Source: Salinarimonas sp046292825
Lineage (GTDB): Bacteria; Pseudomonadota; Alphaproteobacteria; Rhizobiales; Beijerinckiaceae
NCBI RefSeq assembly: GCF_046292825.1
Contig: NZ_JBKBQG010000005.1
Span: 1 to 64,000 of the forward strand
DNA length: 64,000 nucleotides
Direction: 5' to 3'
A program made the position numbers and the translations under genes. Shown here piece after piece: positions 26,263 to 36,402 of this stretch (position 1 is the stretch's first letter; the number at the start of each line of letters is the position of its first letter). The notes beneath the pieces were generated by a model. That model saw only the letters and a program-made list of their open reading frames with translations. It searched no databases and had not been told where the DNA came from.

Positions 26263-28250
26263 CGCACCCGCTCGAAGGCCGCGATCTCGTCGAGCGCGAG
26301 GGTGAGGCGCACCACCCGTCCGCCCTCGACCACCGCCCCGTCCGGCCAGCGCCGCCAAAGGCCGTGGGGCAGATATCCCACCACGCGCCCGCCCGGCTCG
26401 ACGCAGGGCATCACCAGGACATCGCTTCCGCAGAAGAACTGCTCCTCGAAGGCCCAGGCGGCGGGGTCGTCGGGGCAGGCCAGCACCATGGCGCGCTGGA
26501 CGGGCAGACCGGTCGCGCTCGCCTCGCGGGCCGCCTCGCGCAGACGCGGGCGCAGCCGCTCGCGCAGAACGAGCGCGGCGTTCACCGCGGCCTCGGCATC
26601 GGCGCCGTAGCTCCAGGGCTCGCGCGGGCCGATGCCGTGGAAGCGGATGTGGGAGAAGAAGATCGCGGCCTGCGTCCAGCGCACGTAGAGCTCGGGATCG
26701 CGCGTGTCGCCGTAGAAGCCGCCGATATCGGTCGCGTGGAAGGGTCCGCCCGAGAGGCCCCAGGAGAGGCCGCCCCGCAGGGAGGCCGCGAGCCCGCCCC
26801 AGTCGGCCTGCGGATCGCCGCCCCAATGGCCGGGATAACGCTGCCCGCCGGCCCATGTCGCGCGCCCCAACAGATAGGCACCCGAGGGGCAATAAAGGGT
26901 CGCCGCCTCGTGGACGCAGGCATTGTAGAGGAGCGGATAGACGTTGCGCAGCCGCGCGCCTTCATCGCCGTTATGCGCGAGGCAATCGTCCTCGACCTGC
27001 TCGCCGAAATCGGACTTGATCATCTCGACGCCAGCCTCGAACAGCTCGCGGTGGCGGTCGCGCCAATAGGCATAGGCGTCCGGGTGGGTGAAGTCGACGA
27101 TGCCGGAATCGGGGAGCTGGGTGAGGACGGCGCCGAAGGGCTCGGGGTCGAAACGGTAGCGATAGGGCGCACCGGTGCGGCGATCGCGCAGGAGCCAGCC
27201 CTTCGCCGCCATCTCCGCATGGAGCGGGTTCGCCTCCGACACGAGCGGGTATTCCCACACGCAGACGCGCAGCCCCAGCGCGCGGACCTCGTCGAGCACC
27301 GCCTTCGGGTCGGGAAAGCGCGCGGGGTCCCATTGGAAGGCGAAGCGGGTCTGCGTGTCCTGCCAGGCGCGCCCGTCGAAGGTGATCGTCTCGACGGGCA
27401 TGCCGCGCGCGCGCACCTCCCGGGCGACCGAGAGGAGCTCGTCGGGCGTGCGGTAATAGGCCTTGGAGAGGATCACGCCCATCGACCAATCGGGGATCTC
27501 GGGGGCGCGGCCGGTCAGGTCCGTATAGGCGCGCAGGATGTCGGCGCCCGTCTCGCCGGCGAGGAGGAAGAGGTCGAGAACCTCCTCCGCCACGAGCGCG
27601 GCATAGGTGCGGTGCGACCAGAGCGGGTGGCCGACCGCATGAGTCACCTCGGCGGGCGTGTGCAGGAAGGCGCCCCAGCCGCGCGGCGACCAGGCGAAGG
27701 GCGTGTTCTTGTAGGCGCGGTCGGAATTGACGCCGAGCGCATCGACGACGTGCGAGCGCACGAGCTGCCCCGCTTTGTCGAGCCGCCCCCATTTCTCGCC
27801 CAAGCCGTAGACCCGCTCGCTGGGCGCGAGGTCGAGCGACACGAGCGTGCCGCGCTCGGTGCGCGCGAAGGGCGGCAGGCGGTGGCGGCGCACGAAATGG
27901 CCGTCCTGCGAGGAGCGCTGCACCACACAGGCCTTGCGCGCGAGCACGAAGGCGAGCGGGTCGAGGGTCAGCGTGAGGACGAAATCGTCCCAGGCGACGC
28001 GCACGCCCCCGTCCGCGTCCTCGGAGAGGGTCGCCGGGCGCACCCCCGGCTCGGCGACGAGGATCGGATAGGTCGGCGCGCTCGTCTCGCCGAGCGTGAG
28101 CCGCACGCCGTCGGCGAGGCCCGCGACGAGGAGCGGCCCGGCGCTCGTCGCGATGCGGATGCGCCCGTCCGCGAGGCGCTCGGGGCGTGCGGCGGCGGCG
28201 ACGGGCGGGATGCGGCCCCAATTCGGCTCGACGACGTCGAAGGCGTGCAT
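26247..28250 (-). CDS. Glycoside hydrolase family 31 alpha-glycosidase
   Basis: Retaining alpha-glycosidase, 667 residues, cytoplasmic (no signal peptide). The nucleophile is D414 in IKSDFGE and the acid/base is D479 in HWGGDPQADW; the N-terminal beta-sandwich includes YGLGEKWGRLDK. Around residues 299-313 it reads TQTRFAFQWDPARFP, so it does not show the RLxW pattern I associate with sulfoquinovosidases; alpha-xylosidase or alpha-glucosidase activity is equally possible. Last gene of the kinase-aldolase-isomerase-GH31 operon, 11 bp after the isomerase. The final residues RHPSP and the stop derive from a family-1 repeat. Confidence 0.92.
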   Translation of the reverse strand: MHAFDVVEPNWGRIPPVAAAARPERLADGRIRIATSAGPLLVAGLADGVRLTLGETSAPTYPILVAEPGVRPATLSEDADGGVRVAWDDFVLTLTLDPLAFVLARKACVVQRSSQDGHFVRRHRLPPFARTERGTLVSLDLAPSERVYGLGEKWGRLDKAGQLVRSHVVDALGVNSDRAYKNTPFAWSPRGWGAFLHTPAEVTHAVGHPLWSHRTYAALVAEEVLDLFLLAGETGADILRAYTDLTGRAPEIPDWSMGVILSKAYYRTPDELLSVAREVRARGMPVETITFDGRAWQDTQTRFAFQWDPARFPDPKAVLDEVRALGLRVCVWEYPLVSEANPLHAEMAAKGWLLRDRRTGAPYRYRFDPEPFGAVLTQLPDSGIVDFTHPDAYAYWRDRHRELFEAGVEMIKSDFGEQVEDDCLAHNGDEGARLRNVYPLLYNACVHEAATLYCPSGAYLLGRATWAGGQRYPGHWGGDPQADWGGLAASLRGGLSWGLSGGPFHATDIGGFYGDTRDPELYVRWTQAAIFFSHIRFHGIGPREPWSYGADAEAAVNAALVLRERLRPRLREAAREASATGLPVQRAMVLACPDDPAAWAFEEQFFCGSDVLVMPCVEPGGRVVGYLPHGLWRRWPDGAVVEGGRVVRLTLALDEIAAFERVRHPSP

Positions 28251-28261
28251 GGCGTGCGATC

Positions 28262-29665
28262 TCAGGAAAGCTCGACGATCGGAAGGGAAAGGCGCGCGGC
28301 GAGCGCCCGCAGAGCGGGGCGCACGTCGCCATAGACGAGGGAGACGTGGTGCTCGAGGCCGCCGTCGATCAGCGCGCGCGTGACGTCGGCGACGGGCTTG
28401 TCGAAGCGCACGAGGCCCGACGTCCCCGAAAAGCTCTTCGGCCCCGCCACGATCTCGGCCCCTGCGATCACGAGAGCGGGCGCGTTATGCGCCTGGCTCA
28501 GCCGCGCGAGCGTGATGCGGCCCGGCGCGAGCGCGAATTCCTGGAGGAGCGGCATCTTGCGGTTCGAGTGGATCTGCGCCGCGGGCGGCGTCGCGGGATC
28601 GGCCATCGAGGCCGGCGCGAGCCCGCAATGCCACAGCACGCCCGTCTCGCTCGCCGCGTCCATGTCGACGATGTCGGCGAGGAACGCGGGGGCGCCGGCG
28701 AGCTCCTGCAGGATCAGCGAGGTGAGCGCGCCGTAGACGTCCGCCTCGCAGGCGCAAGGGGTGCGCTCCTGCGAGAGGAAGGCCATCGGCCCGCAGGACG
28801 CGCAGCCGAATTCCGTGAACATTTCCGGCCAGCAGCGCACCGCGAGCGCGGAGAGGTTCTTCTCCCGCGCGAGCCCGGCGAGCGCATGGTACACCGCGAG
28901 CGAGCGCTCGAGCTGCTCCTGATCGAGCGCCTCCGTCCCCGAGAGCCGCGCGGCGACCTCGCTCTTCGTCTGCGCGATGCGCTCGGGCGCGACCGCGCGG
29001 GCGGCGGCGAAGAGATCGGGCAGCGCGATCGGCTCCACCCCGATCCCCGCCATCGCCCGCAGCGCGCCGGGATCGTAGCGGCAGGTGTCGAAACCGACGG
29101 GATGCTCGCCGACGAGCCCGATGCGCGTGCCGGCCAAGCGCTCGAGCACGGAATCGGCGGCGCGGGCGTCGGCCTCCTCCGGCTCCGGCGGCGGGTGGGG
29201 GAGCGGCGGCTCGACGGCGCGGGTGCCGGCGACGAGCTCGGCGAGATCGGCGTCGAGCGAGGCGGCGTCCGGCGCCGCGTAGAGCCAGCGATGGGCGATG
29301 CCCGCCCGGCCGAGCGCGTGGGCCGCGAGGTTCAGCCCGCAGAAGGAATTGAGCCGCAGCCGCCCGCCCGTACGCGGCTCGGGAAAGGCCCAGAGCGCGA
29401 GCGGCGCGCCGGCATGTTTTCCGATCGCGACCGTCATCGAAGCGTCGGTGAAGGTCACCTGCAGGAGGAGGAGGAGATCGAGCGCCTCCCCCTCGAGCGC
29501 CGCGAGCGCGGCCTCGGCGGCGACCGCGTCGCAGAGGAGCGTGCGCGGCCCGACGATCTCGTGGCCCTCGCGTTCGAGAGCCGCGAAGGCGGCGGCGGCA
29601 ATCTCCTCGGCGAAGGGGACGTCGAAGGTGGGCCGCGCGAGCGCGAGCGTTCCGATGCGGGCCAT
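28262..29665 (-). CDS. L-fucose isomerase-like sugar isomerase
   Basis: 467 residues of the FucI/AraA superfamily, which interconvert aldoses and ketoses with Mn2+. Candidate metal ligands are E281 in RCWPEMF, an aspartate in DIVDMD (about 334) and a histidine in GLEHHVSLVYGD. The N-terminal domain is shorter than in true L-fucose isomerase (about 590 residues), so it belongs to the short isomerase-like group. It starts 3 bp after the aldolase stop. In this operon it should convert the glycosidase product to a ketose for the kinase. Confidence 0.82.
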   Translation of the reverse strand: MARIGTLALARPTFDVPFAEEIAAAAFAALEREGHEIVGPRTLLCDAVAAEAALAALEGEALDLLLLLQVTFTDASMTVAIGKHAGAPLALWAFPEPRTGGRLRLNSFCGLNLAAHALGRAGIAHRWLYAAPDAASLDADLAELVAGTRAVEPPLPHPPPEPEEADARAADSVLERLAGTRIGLVGEHPVGFDTCRYDPGALRAMAGIGVEPIALPDLFAAARAVAPERIAQTKSEVAARLSGTEALDQEQLERSLAVYHALAGLAREKNLSALAVRCWPEMFTEFGCASCGPMAFLSQERTPCACEADVYGALTSLILQELAGAPAFLADIVDMDAASETGVLWHCGLAPASMADPATPPAAQIHSNRKMPLLQEFALAPGRITLARLSQAHNAPALVIAGAEIVAGPKSFSGTSGLVRFDKPVADVTRALIDGGLEHHVSLVYGDVRPALRALAARLSLPIVELS

Positions 29666-29668
29666 GGC

Positions 29669-30694
29669 TCAGAACCCCTCATAGGCGTGGCGGAAGCCGG
29701 CATCGGGCGACGGCACCGAGACGCCGTCCGCAAAGAGCGGATGCGCGTGCCAGGGCGTCGCCTGCGCGTCGGTGAGCGCGTTGATGCGCTCCATATAGGG
29801 CACGCTCGTCGCGCGCAGCCCCGCCCGGATCGCCTCCCAATCGGGGAACGCCTTGAACGGCTCGGCCCAGATGGCACGGCCGGCGAGATAGCCGGAGGCG
29901 CCGGCGCGGTAGGCGCGCGCGAGGATCGCCTCGAATTCCGCCATCCCTGCGCCCGCCGAGAGCATCACCCAGGGCCGCCCGCACAGGCGCCCCAAGTCGT
30001 CGAACGCGGCCTGCGCCGCATCGCCGCCATCAGCCACCGCGCGCGCCGGGACGGGGCTCTCGACCTTGAACAGGTCGATGCCGAAGCGCGGCTCGGCGAA
30101 GGCGCGCACGCTGTCGAGGACGAGGTCCGCGCGCTTGTCGGCCATCTCGATATATTGGCTCGTCTGGTTCTTCTCGCCCGGCAGCGGGTAGACCAGGAGC
30201 TCGAAGACGTAAGGGATGTCGAAGCGCGCGCATGCCTCGCCGATGCGGGCGGCGAAATCCTTCTGCGCGGCGATGACCGACGCCTCCGCATCCGGCCGGT
30301 ACCAGGCGAGCACCTTCACGGCATCGCCCCCGCAGCGCTTGATCTTCTCGACCGACCAATCGTCGATCTCGGCGGAAAGCCGCCCGCCATCCGTCTCGCG
30401 AAAGAGCGAATCCTCGAGCGTCACCACGAGGCCGATGCGCGGGGAGAGGAGCGTGAACCCGCGCGGGAGGGCGAAATGCGGGTCGAGCAGCATGGCGGTC
30501 GCGTGGCGCTGCAATTCCGCGACCAGCATCAGCTTGAAGCCGGCGACGTCCTCGTAGGGCGCTTCCGCCGTGCCGCGCTTTTCGCGGATCGGGTTCTTGA
30601 TCGGCGGGCGCTGGTCGACCGCGACCATCTTGAAGCGGCCGGCCTCGTCCGCCATGCGCCGCATGCCCCACAATTTGCCCGGCGACAGCTCCAT
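29669..30694 (-). CDS. LacD/YihT-type class I ketose-phosphate aldolase
   Basis: 341-residue TIM-barrel aldolase of the DeoC/LacD group. The start FKMVAVDQRPPIKNPI matches AMLAVDQR-type N-termini of YihT and LacD; the presumed Schiff-base lysine is K210 in LFKVESP, and the phosphate loop is VMLSAGAG then GYLAGRAIWA. It should split a ketose 1-phosphate or bisphosphate into dihydroxyacetone phosphate and an aldehyde. Its ATG overlaps the kinase stop (TGATG), tying the two steps together. Confidence 0.85.
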   Translation of the reverse strand: MELSPGKLWGMRRMADEAGRFKMVAVDQRPPIKNPIREKRGTAEAPYEDVAGFKLMLVAELQRHATAMLLDPHFALPRGFTLLSPRIGLVVTLEDSLFRETDGGRLSAEIDDWSVEKIKRCGGDAVKVLAWYRPDAEASVIAAQKDFAARIGEACARFDIPYVFELLVYPLPGEKNQTSQYIEMADKRADLVLDSVRAFAEPRFGIDLFKVESPVPARAVADGGDAAQAAFDDLGRLCGRPWVMLSAGAGMAEFEAILARAYRAGASGYLAGRAIWAEPFKAFPDWEAIRAGLRATSVPYMERINALTDAQATPWHAHPLFADGVSVPSPDAGFRHAYEGF

Positions 30695-31608
30695 CACGAA
30701 CGCTCCCTCATGAATTCTTCCAGGGCCTCCCGCGTCGGCGCGCCCGCGCGGCCGCCGAAGGCGGTGCATTTGAGCGCGGCGGCCGCGCTCGCGAAGGCGA
30801 CGGCGCGCGCCTCGTCCATGCGCTCGGCGAGCGCCAGCGCGAAGGCGCCGTGCCAGACGTCGCCGGCGCCCAGCGTGTCGACGACCGCCACGCGGGGCGC
30901 GGGCGCGTGGACGATCGCACCCCCCTCCCCCGTGTACAGAACCCCGTCCGCGCCGAGCGTCACCGCGAGGAAGCCGCGATGGCTCCGCGCGAGCGCGGCG
31001 AGCGCCGCGCGCGGATCGTCGATCCCGGTCGTCTCGGCGAGGCCCTGCTGGCCGAAGACGGCATGGGTCGCGAGCGCGAGGAGGTCGGGATCGTCCGGCC
31101 TCCGGTCCGCATCGAGCACGGAAGGCACCCCCGCTTCGCGCGCCGCGCGAAACAGCCGGATCGCGCCCGCCGACCAGCGGGTGTCGCCGAGGACGCCGCG
31201 GGTGCCCTCCGCGAGCCGCTCGGGCAGCCAAGCGGGGTCGATCGGCATGTCGGGATCGGCATAGGCGACGATCTGGCGCTCGCCCTCCCCGTCCACGTAG
31301 ATCGAGGAGAGCGGCGAGCGGCGGCCTTCGATCCGCCGCGCGAGCGCGCAATCGACGCCCTCCGCCTCGAGCCCGGCGACGATCTCCGCGCCGATCGCAT
31401 CATCCCCGAGCCGCGTCGCGAGCGCCGCGCGTCCGCCGAGCCGCGCGATCGCCACCGCGGCATTGGCCGCGATGCCGCCGCCGACGCTCGCGAAATCGCG
31501 CGCACGATACTTCTCGGCCGCGCGCGGCATCGCCTCGACCCGGAAGACGAGGTCGAGGACCGCGATGCCGACACAGACGACCAGCGGCGCCTCCGACATC
31601 TGCGACAT
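30694..31608 (-). CDS. PfkB-family sugar kinase, YihV-like
   Basis: 304-residue ribokinase-fold kinase. The catalytic base is D250 in TLGAGDVWHGAF; an N-terminal VGGGIAANAAVAIARLGG and a C-terminal ALKCTAFGGRAG are present. By eye it resembles E. coli YihV (sulfofructose kinase) along its whole length. The YihV positions I recall as contacting the sulfonate are partly kept: K33 (EKY) and R144 (DTRW) are present, but the asparagine before YPSPD is alanine here (VAYADPD). First gene of the operon. ATG 31599 is an alternative start. Confidence 0.88.
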   Translation of the reverse strand: MSQMSEAPLVVCVGIAVLDLVFRVEAMPRAAEKYRARDFASVGGGIAANAAVAIARLGGRAALATRLGDDAIGAEIVAGLEAEGVDCALARRIEGRRSPLSSIYVDGEGERQIVAYADPDMPIDPAWLPERLAEGTRGVLGDTRWSAGAIRLFRAAREAGVPSVLDADRRPDDPDLLALATHAVFGQQGLAETTGIDDPRAALAALARSHRGFLAVTLGADGVLYTGEGGAIVHAPAPRVAVVDTLGAGDVWHGAFALALAERMDEARAVAFASAAAALKCTAFGGRAGAPTREALEEFMRERS

Positions 31609-31680
31609 GCTCCTCCCGTCGCCCCGCTGCGGGGCGTCTCGACGCGCCCCTTGATTTGCGGCACGCTATCATGTCTTATG

Positions 31681-31692
31681 TCTTTTACAAGA
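31681..31692. promoter_or_regulatory. Operator-like site in the divergent kinase/ABC promoter region
   Basis: TCTTTTACAAGA, an imperfect palindrome matching 10 of 12 positions of the site at 37479-37490 (TCTTGTATAAGA). It lies 72 bp upstream of the kinase start and 43 bp upstream of the ABC ATPase start. Probably bound by the GntR-type regulator at 37542; that link is inference. Confidence 0.6.
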
Positions 31693-31735
31693 CTTGAACG
31701 AGATCCGCTTCACGCGGGCGGTCAGGGAGGATCGA

Positions 31736-32830
<1,095 letters not shown>

Positions 32831-32926
32831 GCGGGCCGCGACGAGCACCACGACACAACAGGGCGACAAGCCCGGACGAGAACACCCGAGAGGAACCGCC
32901 GAACCAAAAGGCAAGGAGAGGAAACC

Positions 32927-34189
32927 ATGAGGAAACTGTTCGTAGCGGCGTCGCTCGCCGCTCTGATGGTGACGGGCAGCCTCGGCACCGCCGCCGCGCA
33001 GACGGAACTGCGCATCTTCACCGGCGGCCAGCAGCGCCCGGACGTGATGCGCCAGATCCTCGACCTCTATCAGGAGCGCAATCCGGACGTGCGCGTCGAG
33101 ATCGAGGTCGGCGGCGCCACCTCGGAGCAGCAGCAGCAATATCTCAACACCGTCCTCGCCTCGCGCGATTCGGCGATCGACCTGATGCTGATCGACGTGA
33201 TCCGCCCGGCCCAATACGCCGCCGCGGAATGGGCGGCGCCTTTCGACGACTTCCTCGGCGATCGTCGCGACGAGGTCATGGCGCGCTATCTGCCCGCCTA
33301 TCGCGAGGCGAACATCGTGAACGGGCAGGTGATCGCTCTGCCGTACTTCGCCGACGCGCAATTCCTCTATTACCGCCGCGACCTCTTCGAGAAGCACGGC
33401 GTCGAACCGCCGCAGACCTGGGACGAGCTCCAGGCCGCGACGCTGCGGATCATGGAGGCGGAGGGCAATCCCAACCTGCGCGGCTTCGAGACGGCGGGCG
33501 CGCCGATCGAGGGCGCGGTCTGCACCTATCTCGTCCCGCTCTGGGGCGCGGGCGGGCGGCTTCAGGCCGAGGACGGCTCGCTCGCGCTCGACGACGAGAC
33601 CGCGATGAAGCCCTTCGAATTGTGGGGCTCCTTCCGCGAGAGCGGCGTGCTGCCGCCCAATATCGGCGAGATCGCCACCGACCGCATCCGCCAGAACTTC
33701 CAGGCCGGCAATCTCGTGACGGCGATGAACTGGGGCTATGTCTGGAACCGCACCCAGAACGACGACGACAGCCAGGTGAAGGGCGCGGTCGGCGTCGTGC
33801 CGCTTCCGGGCTTCACGGCGGACGCCGCCGCGACCTGCATCGGCGGCTGGCAGATCGCGGTGAGCGCCTTCTCGAACAACAAGGACGCGGCCTTCGCGCT
33901 GGCCGAATTCCTGTCGAGCCCGGAAATCTCCAAGATGCAGGCGATCCTCGCCTCGCATCTGCCGGTCTTCCCCGAGGTCTATACGGATCCGGACGTGCTC
34001 GAGGCCAATCCGTGGTTCGAGGACGCGCTGCCCGTCGTCGAGACGGCCCGCGCCCGGCCGGTGAGCCCGCGCTATACGGAGGTCTCCGAGATCATCCGTA
34101 CCAACATGAACGCCTTCCTCTCGGGCACCCGCTCGGCCGAGGACGCGCTCGCCGACATGCGCAACCGGCTCGGGCCGATCCTGCGTTGA
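32927..34189 (+). CDS. Sugar ABC transporter substrate-binding protein
   Basis: 420 residues with a Sec signal peptide (MRKLF, hydrophobic core, cleavage after about AAAQ at residue 25), so periplasmic. The fold is that of family 1 (maltose/trehalose-type) binding proteins: ELRIFTGGQQRPDVMRQI, LIDVIRPAQYA, LPYFADAQFLYYRRDLF and a GGWQIAVSAFSNNKDAA tail. AGGAGAGGA precedes the ATG. The ligand is not predictable; context suggests an alpha-glycoside cleaved by the GH31 enzyme. Confidence 0.93.
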   Translation: MRKLFVAASLAALMVTGSLGTAAAQTELRIFTGGQQRPDVMRQILDLYQERNPDVRVEIEVGGATSEQQQQYLNTVLASRDSAIDLMLIDVIRPAQYAAAEWAAPFDDFLGDRRDEVMARYLPAYREANIVNGQVIALPYFADAQFLYYRRDLFEKHGVEPPQTWDELQAATLRIMEAEGNPNLRGFETAGAPIEGAVCTYLVPLWGAGGRLQAEDGSLALDDETAMKPFELWGSFRESGVLPPNIGEIATDRIRQNFQAGNLVTAMNWGYVWNRTQNDDDSQVKGAVGVVPLPGFTADAAATCIGGWQIAVSAFSNNKDAAFALAEFLSSPEISKMQAILASHLPVFPEVYTDPDVLEANPWFEDALPVVETARARPVSPRYTEVSEIIRTNMNAFLSGTRSAEDALADMRNRLGPILR

Positions 34190-34200
34190 CCCCCTCCTCC

Positions 34201-34240
34201 ACCGGCGCGGGCTCTCCCTCCGGCCCGCGCCGGTTCTTTC
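34201..34240 (+). terminator. Strong hairpin directly after the sugar-binding-protein gene
   Basis: Perfect 12-bp stem ACCGGCGCGGGC/GCCCGCGCCGGT with a 10-nt loop, followed by TCTTTC, 12 bp after the stop. Inside the operon it would act as a partial terminator or 3'-end protector, raising binding protein over permeases. Confidence 0.7.
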
Positions 34241-34269
34241 ATCGCCGTCCGTGTGACGGAATCGCCACC

Positions 34270-34483
34270 CCTCTCCTTCCCCTCAGGGGAAGGTGGCTCC
34301 GGACGCGCACAGCGTCCGGAGACGGATGGGGTCTTTCGACCCGCAGGGTCGAAGGGGCGTCGGGAGCCGCCTTACGTACGGAGCTCTATGACGACGCCCC
34401 TTCGCCGCTCGCGCGGCGAAAAACCCCATCCGACCCGTCGCCTCCGGCGCCGGGCCACCTTCCCCTGAGGGGAAGGAGAGGGG
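34270..34483. repeat. Family-3 structured palindromic element, copy A
   Basis: About 214 bp bounded by CCTCTCCTTCCCCTCAGGGG and its mirror. It folds into several hairpins: CTCCGGACGC/GCGTCCGGAG, TTCGACCC/GGGTCGAA, TTCGCCGC/GCGGCGAA and CGCC/GGCG. Copy B (56408-56617) differs by paired substitutions that keep these stems. It lies between the binding protein and first permease of the sugar importer; no gene is present in this 374-bp gap. Confidence 0.9.
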
Positions 34484-34563
34484 CGGCCGCCTCCGCGTCT
34501 CGAACCCCTGCGCAGATCACGATGCGTGACTCTTCCCTTCCCCTGCCCGAGAGCCCGTGACCG

Positions 34564-35559
34564 ATGCCGCGCGCGACCGTCTCGACGCCGCCACCGCACC
34601 CCGAGAGCCTCGTCGAAGGCGCGCGCGAGGGCGTGCCCGCGCGCGGCAAGAAGGCGCGCGTGCCGCTCACCCCGCTCGAGCGCTCGGAGCGCCGCCTCGG
34701 CTTTCTCCTGCTCGCGCCGGCCTTCCTGCTGCTCTGCGCGATCGTCCTCTACCCGATCTCGCAGCTCCTGATCACGAGCCTGCGCTTCAACCAGCTCACC
34801 CAGCCGTGGATGGGCACGCCCTTCGTCGGGCTCGAGAATTTCCAGCGGGCGATGGACGATCCGGCCTTCTGGAACGCGACCATCAACACGTTCCTCTACA
34901 TCCTGGTGACGGTGCCCGGGGCGGTCGTCGTCGGGCTCGGGCTCGCGCTCCTCGCCAACCAGCCGTTTCGCGTGAAATGGCCGGTGCGGCTCGGGCTCCT
35001 GCTGCCCTGGGCACTGCCGCTCGTCTTCGCGGGGCTGATCTTCCGCTGGTTCTTCGAATATTCGCAAGGGCTCGTGAACAACGCGCTCGTCTTCGTCGGC
35101 CTCGCGCCGCAGCCCTGGCTGACGAACCCCGATCTCGCCTTCGTGGCGATCTGCATCGCGATCGTCTGGAAGACGTCGAGCTTCGTCGCGCTCGTGCTGC
35201 TCGCGGGGCTCCAGACCATCCCGCGCTCGCTCTACGAGGCGGCGGAGATCGACGGGGCCTCGCGCTGGCGGCAATTCTGGGAGATCACGCTGCCGATGCT
35301 GCGCCCGGCCATCGTCGTGGCGCTGATCTTCCGCACCATCACCGCCATCCAGACCTTCGACATCCCCTACGCGATGACGAATGGCGGGCCGGGCAATTCG
35401 ACCGAGTCGCTCGCGATGTACATCCACAAGACCACGATCGACTTTCTCGATCTCGGCTACGGCTCGGCGCTCGCGGTGCTGATGTTCGTCGTCTCGGTGA
35501 TCGTCACCTCGGGATATCTGCGCTACACGCGCCGCGATCCGTCCGGAAAGGGGGCCTGA
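34564..35559 (+). CDS. Sugar ABC transporter permease (MalF type)
   Basis: 331 residues with a charged, Pro-rich cytoplasmic N-terminus of about 45 residues and six predicted membrane helices. The ATPase-docking EAA loop is YEAAEIDGASRWRQFWEITLP. It forms the membrane channel with the next protein. Start ATG 34564 has GAGAG about 12 nt upstream. It is separated from the binding-protein gene by a hairpin and a family-3 element, and precedes the second permease by one base. Confidence 0.93.
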   Translation: MPRATVSTPPPHPESLVEGAREGVPARGKKARVPLTPLERSERRLGFLLLAPAFLLLCAIVLYPISQLLITSLRFNQLTQPWMGTPFVGLENFQRAMDDPAFWNATINTFLYILVTVPGAVVVGLGLALLANQPFRVKWPVRLGLLLPWALPLVFAGLIFRWFFEYSQGLVNNALVFVGLAPQPWLTNPDLAFVAICIAIVWKTSSFVALVLLAGLQTIPRSLYEAAEIDGASRWRQFWEITLPMLRPAIVVALIFRTITAIQTFDIPYAMTNGGPGNSTESLAMYIHKTTIDFLDLGYGSALAVLMFVVSVIVTSGYLRYTRRDPSGKGA

Positions 35560-35560
35560 G

Positions 35561-36394
35561 ATGGGCTATCGCATGCCGTCGCGCCGCGCGGTCGTCTGGC
35601 TCGCCGCGCTCATCGTCGCCGCCAACGGCTTCTTTCCGGCGCTCTGGATCCTCTTCACCTCGCTCAAGACCGAGAGCGAGCTGATGCGCATCCCGATCAC
35701 GATCCTGCCGACCGCGCCGACGCTCGACAATTACGTGCGGGTGTTCACCGACCAGCCGATCCTGCTCTTCATGTGGAACTCGTTCGGCGTCGCGACCCTC
35801 TCGACGCTGCTCTGCGTCTTCGTGTCGGCGCTCGCGGCCTATGCGCTCGTGCGCCTGCGCCTGCCCGCGCCCGGGCTGATCCTCTCCGCGCTGCTCGCGG
35901 TGGCGATGTTCCCGCTCATCTCGCTGATGGTGCCGCTCTTCCAGACGATGCGCACGGTCGGCCTCCTGAACACCTGGTGGGCGCTGATCTTCCCCTACGC
36001 CGTCCTCTCGATGCCGGTCTGCACCATGGTGCTGATCGCCTTCTTCCAGGACATCCCGCGCGATCTCGAGAACGCCGCGATGATCGACGGCTGCTCGCGG
36101 CTCGGCGCGCTCTGGCACGTGATCCTGCCGCTCACCGCGCCCGGCGTGTTCACGGCGGCGATCCTCGCCTTCGTGAATGCCTGGGACGAGTTCCTGCTCG
36201 CGCTCACCCTCGCCCCGCGCGTGTCGAGCCGCACCCTGCCGGTGGGGATCACGCTCTACCAGGGCGAGTTCGCCTTTCCCTGGCCGATCATCTCGGCGGC
36301 CTTGATCATCGCGATCGTGCCGATCTCGATCCTGATCGCGGTCTTCCAGGAGCGCGTCGTCGGCGGACTGACGCAGGGCGGGGTGAAGGGGTGA
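35561..36394 (+). CDS. Sugar ABC transporter permease (MalG type)
   Basis: 277 residues, six membrane helices, EAA loop ENAAMIDGCSRLGALWHVIL. N-terminal membrane anchor followed by a periplasmic loop (KTESELMRIP...DNYVRVFTD), as in MalG-like carbohydrate permeases. Last gene of the importer operon, ending 8 bp from the convergent epimerase gene. Confidence 0.93.
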   Translation: MGYRMPSRRAVVWLAALIVAANGFFPALWILFTSLKTESELMRIPITILPTAPTLDNYVRVFTDQPILLFMWNSFGVATLSTLLCVFVSALAAYALVRLRLPAPGLILSALLAVAMFPLISLMVPLFQTMRTVGLLNTWWALIFPYAVLSMPVCTMVLIAFFQDIPRDLENAAMIDGCSRLGALWHVILPLTAPGVFTAAILAFVNAWDEFLLALTLAPRVSSRTLPVGITLYQGEFAFPWPIISAALIIAIVPISILIAVFQERVVGGLTQGGVKG

Positions 36395-36402
36395 GGCGCG
36401 CC

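Noticed and set aside
26247..28250. Calling the GH31 enzyme a sulfoquinovosidase
   Set aside because: The segment at residues 299-313 lacks the RLxW-type pattern I associate with that activity, so only the GH31 family is claimed.
31621..31635. GCCCCGC/GCGGGGC hairpin as a terminator or riboswitch
   Set aside because: It is very short, lies in the 5' leader of the kinase gene next to the ribosome-binding site, and has no T-tract or conserved aptamer features.
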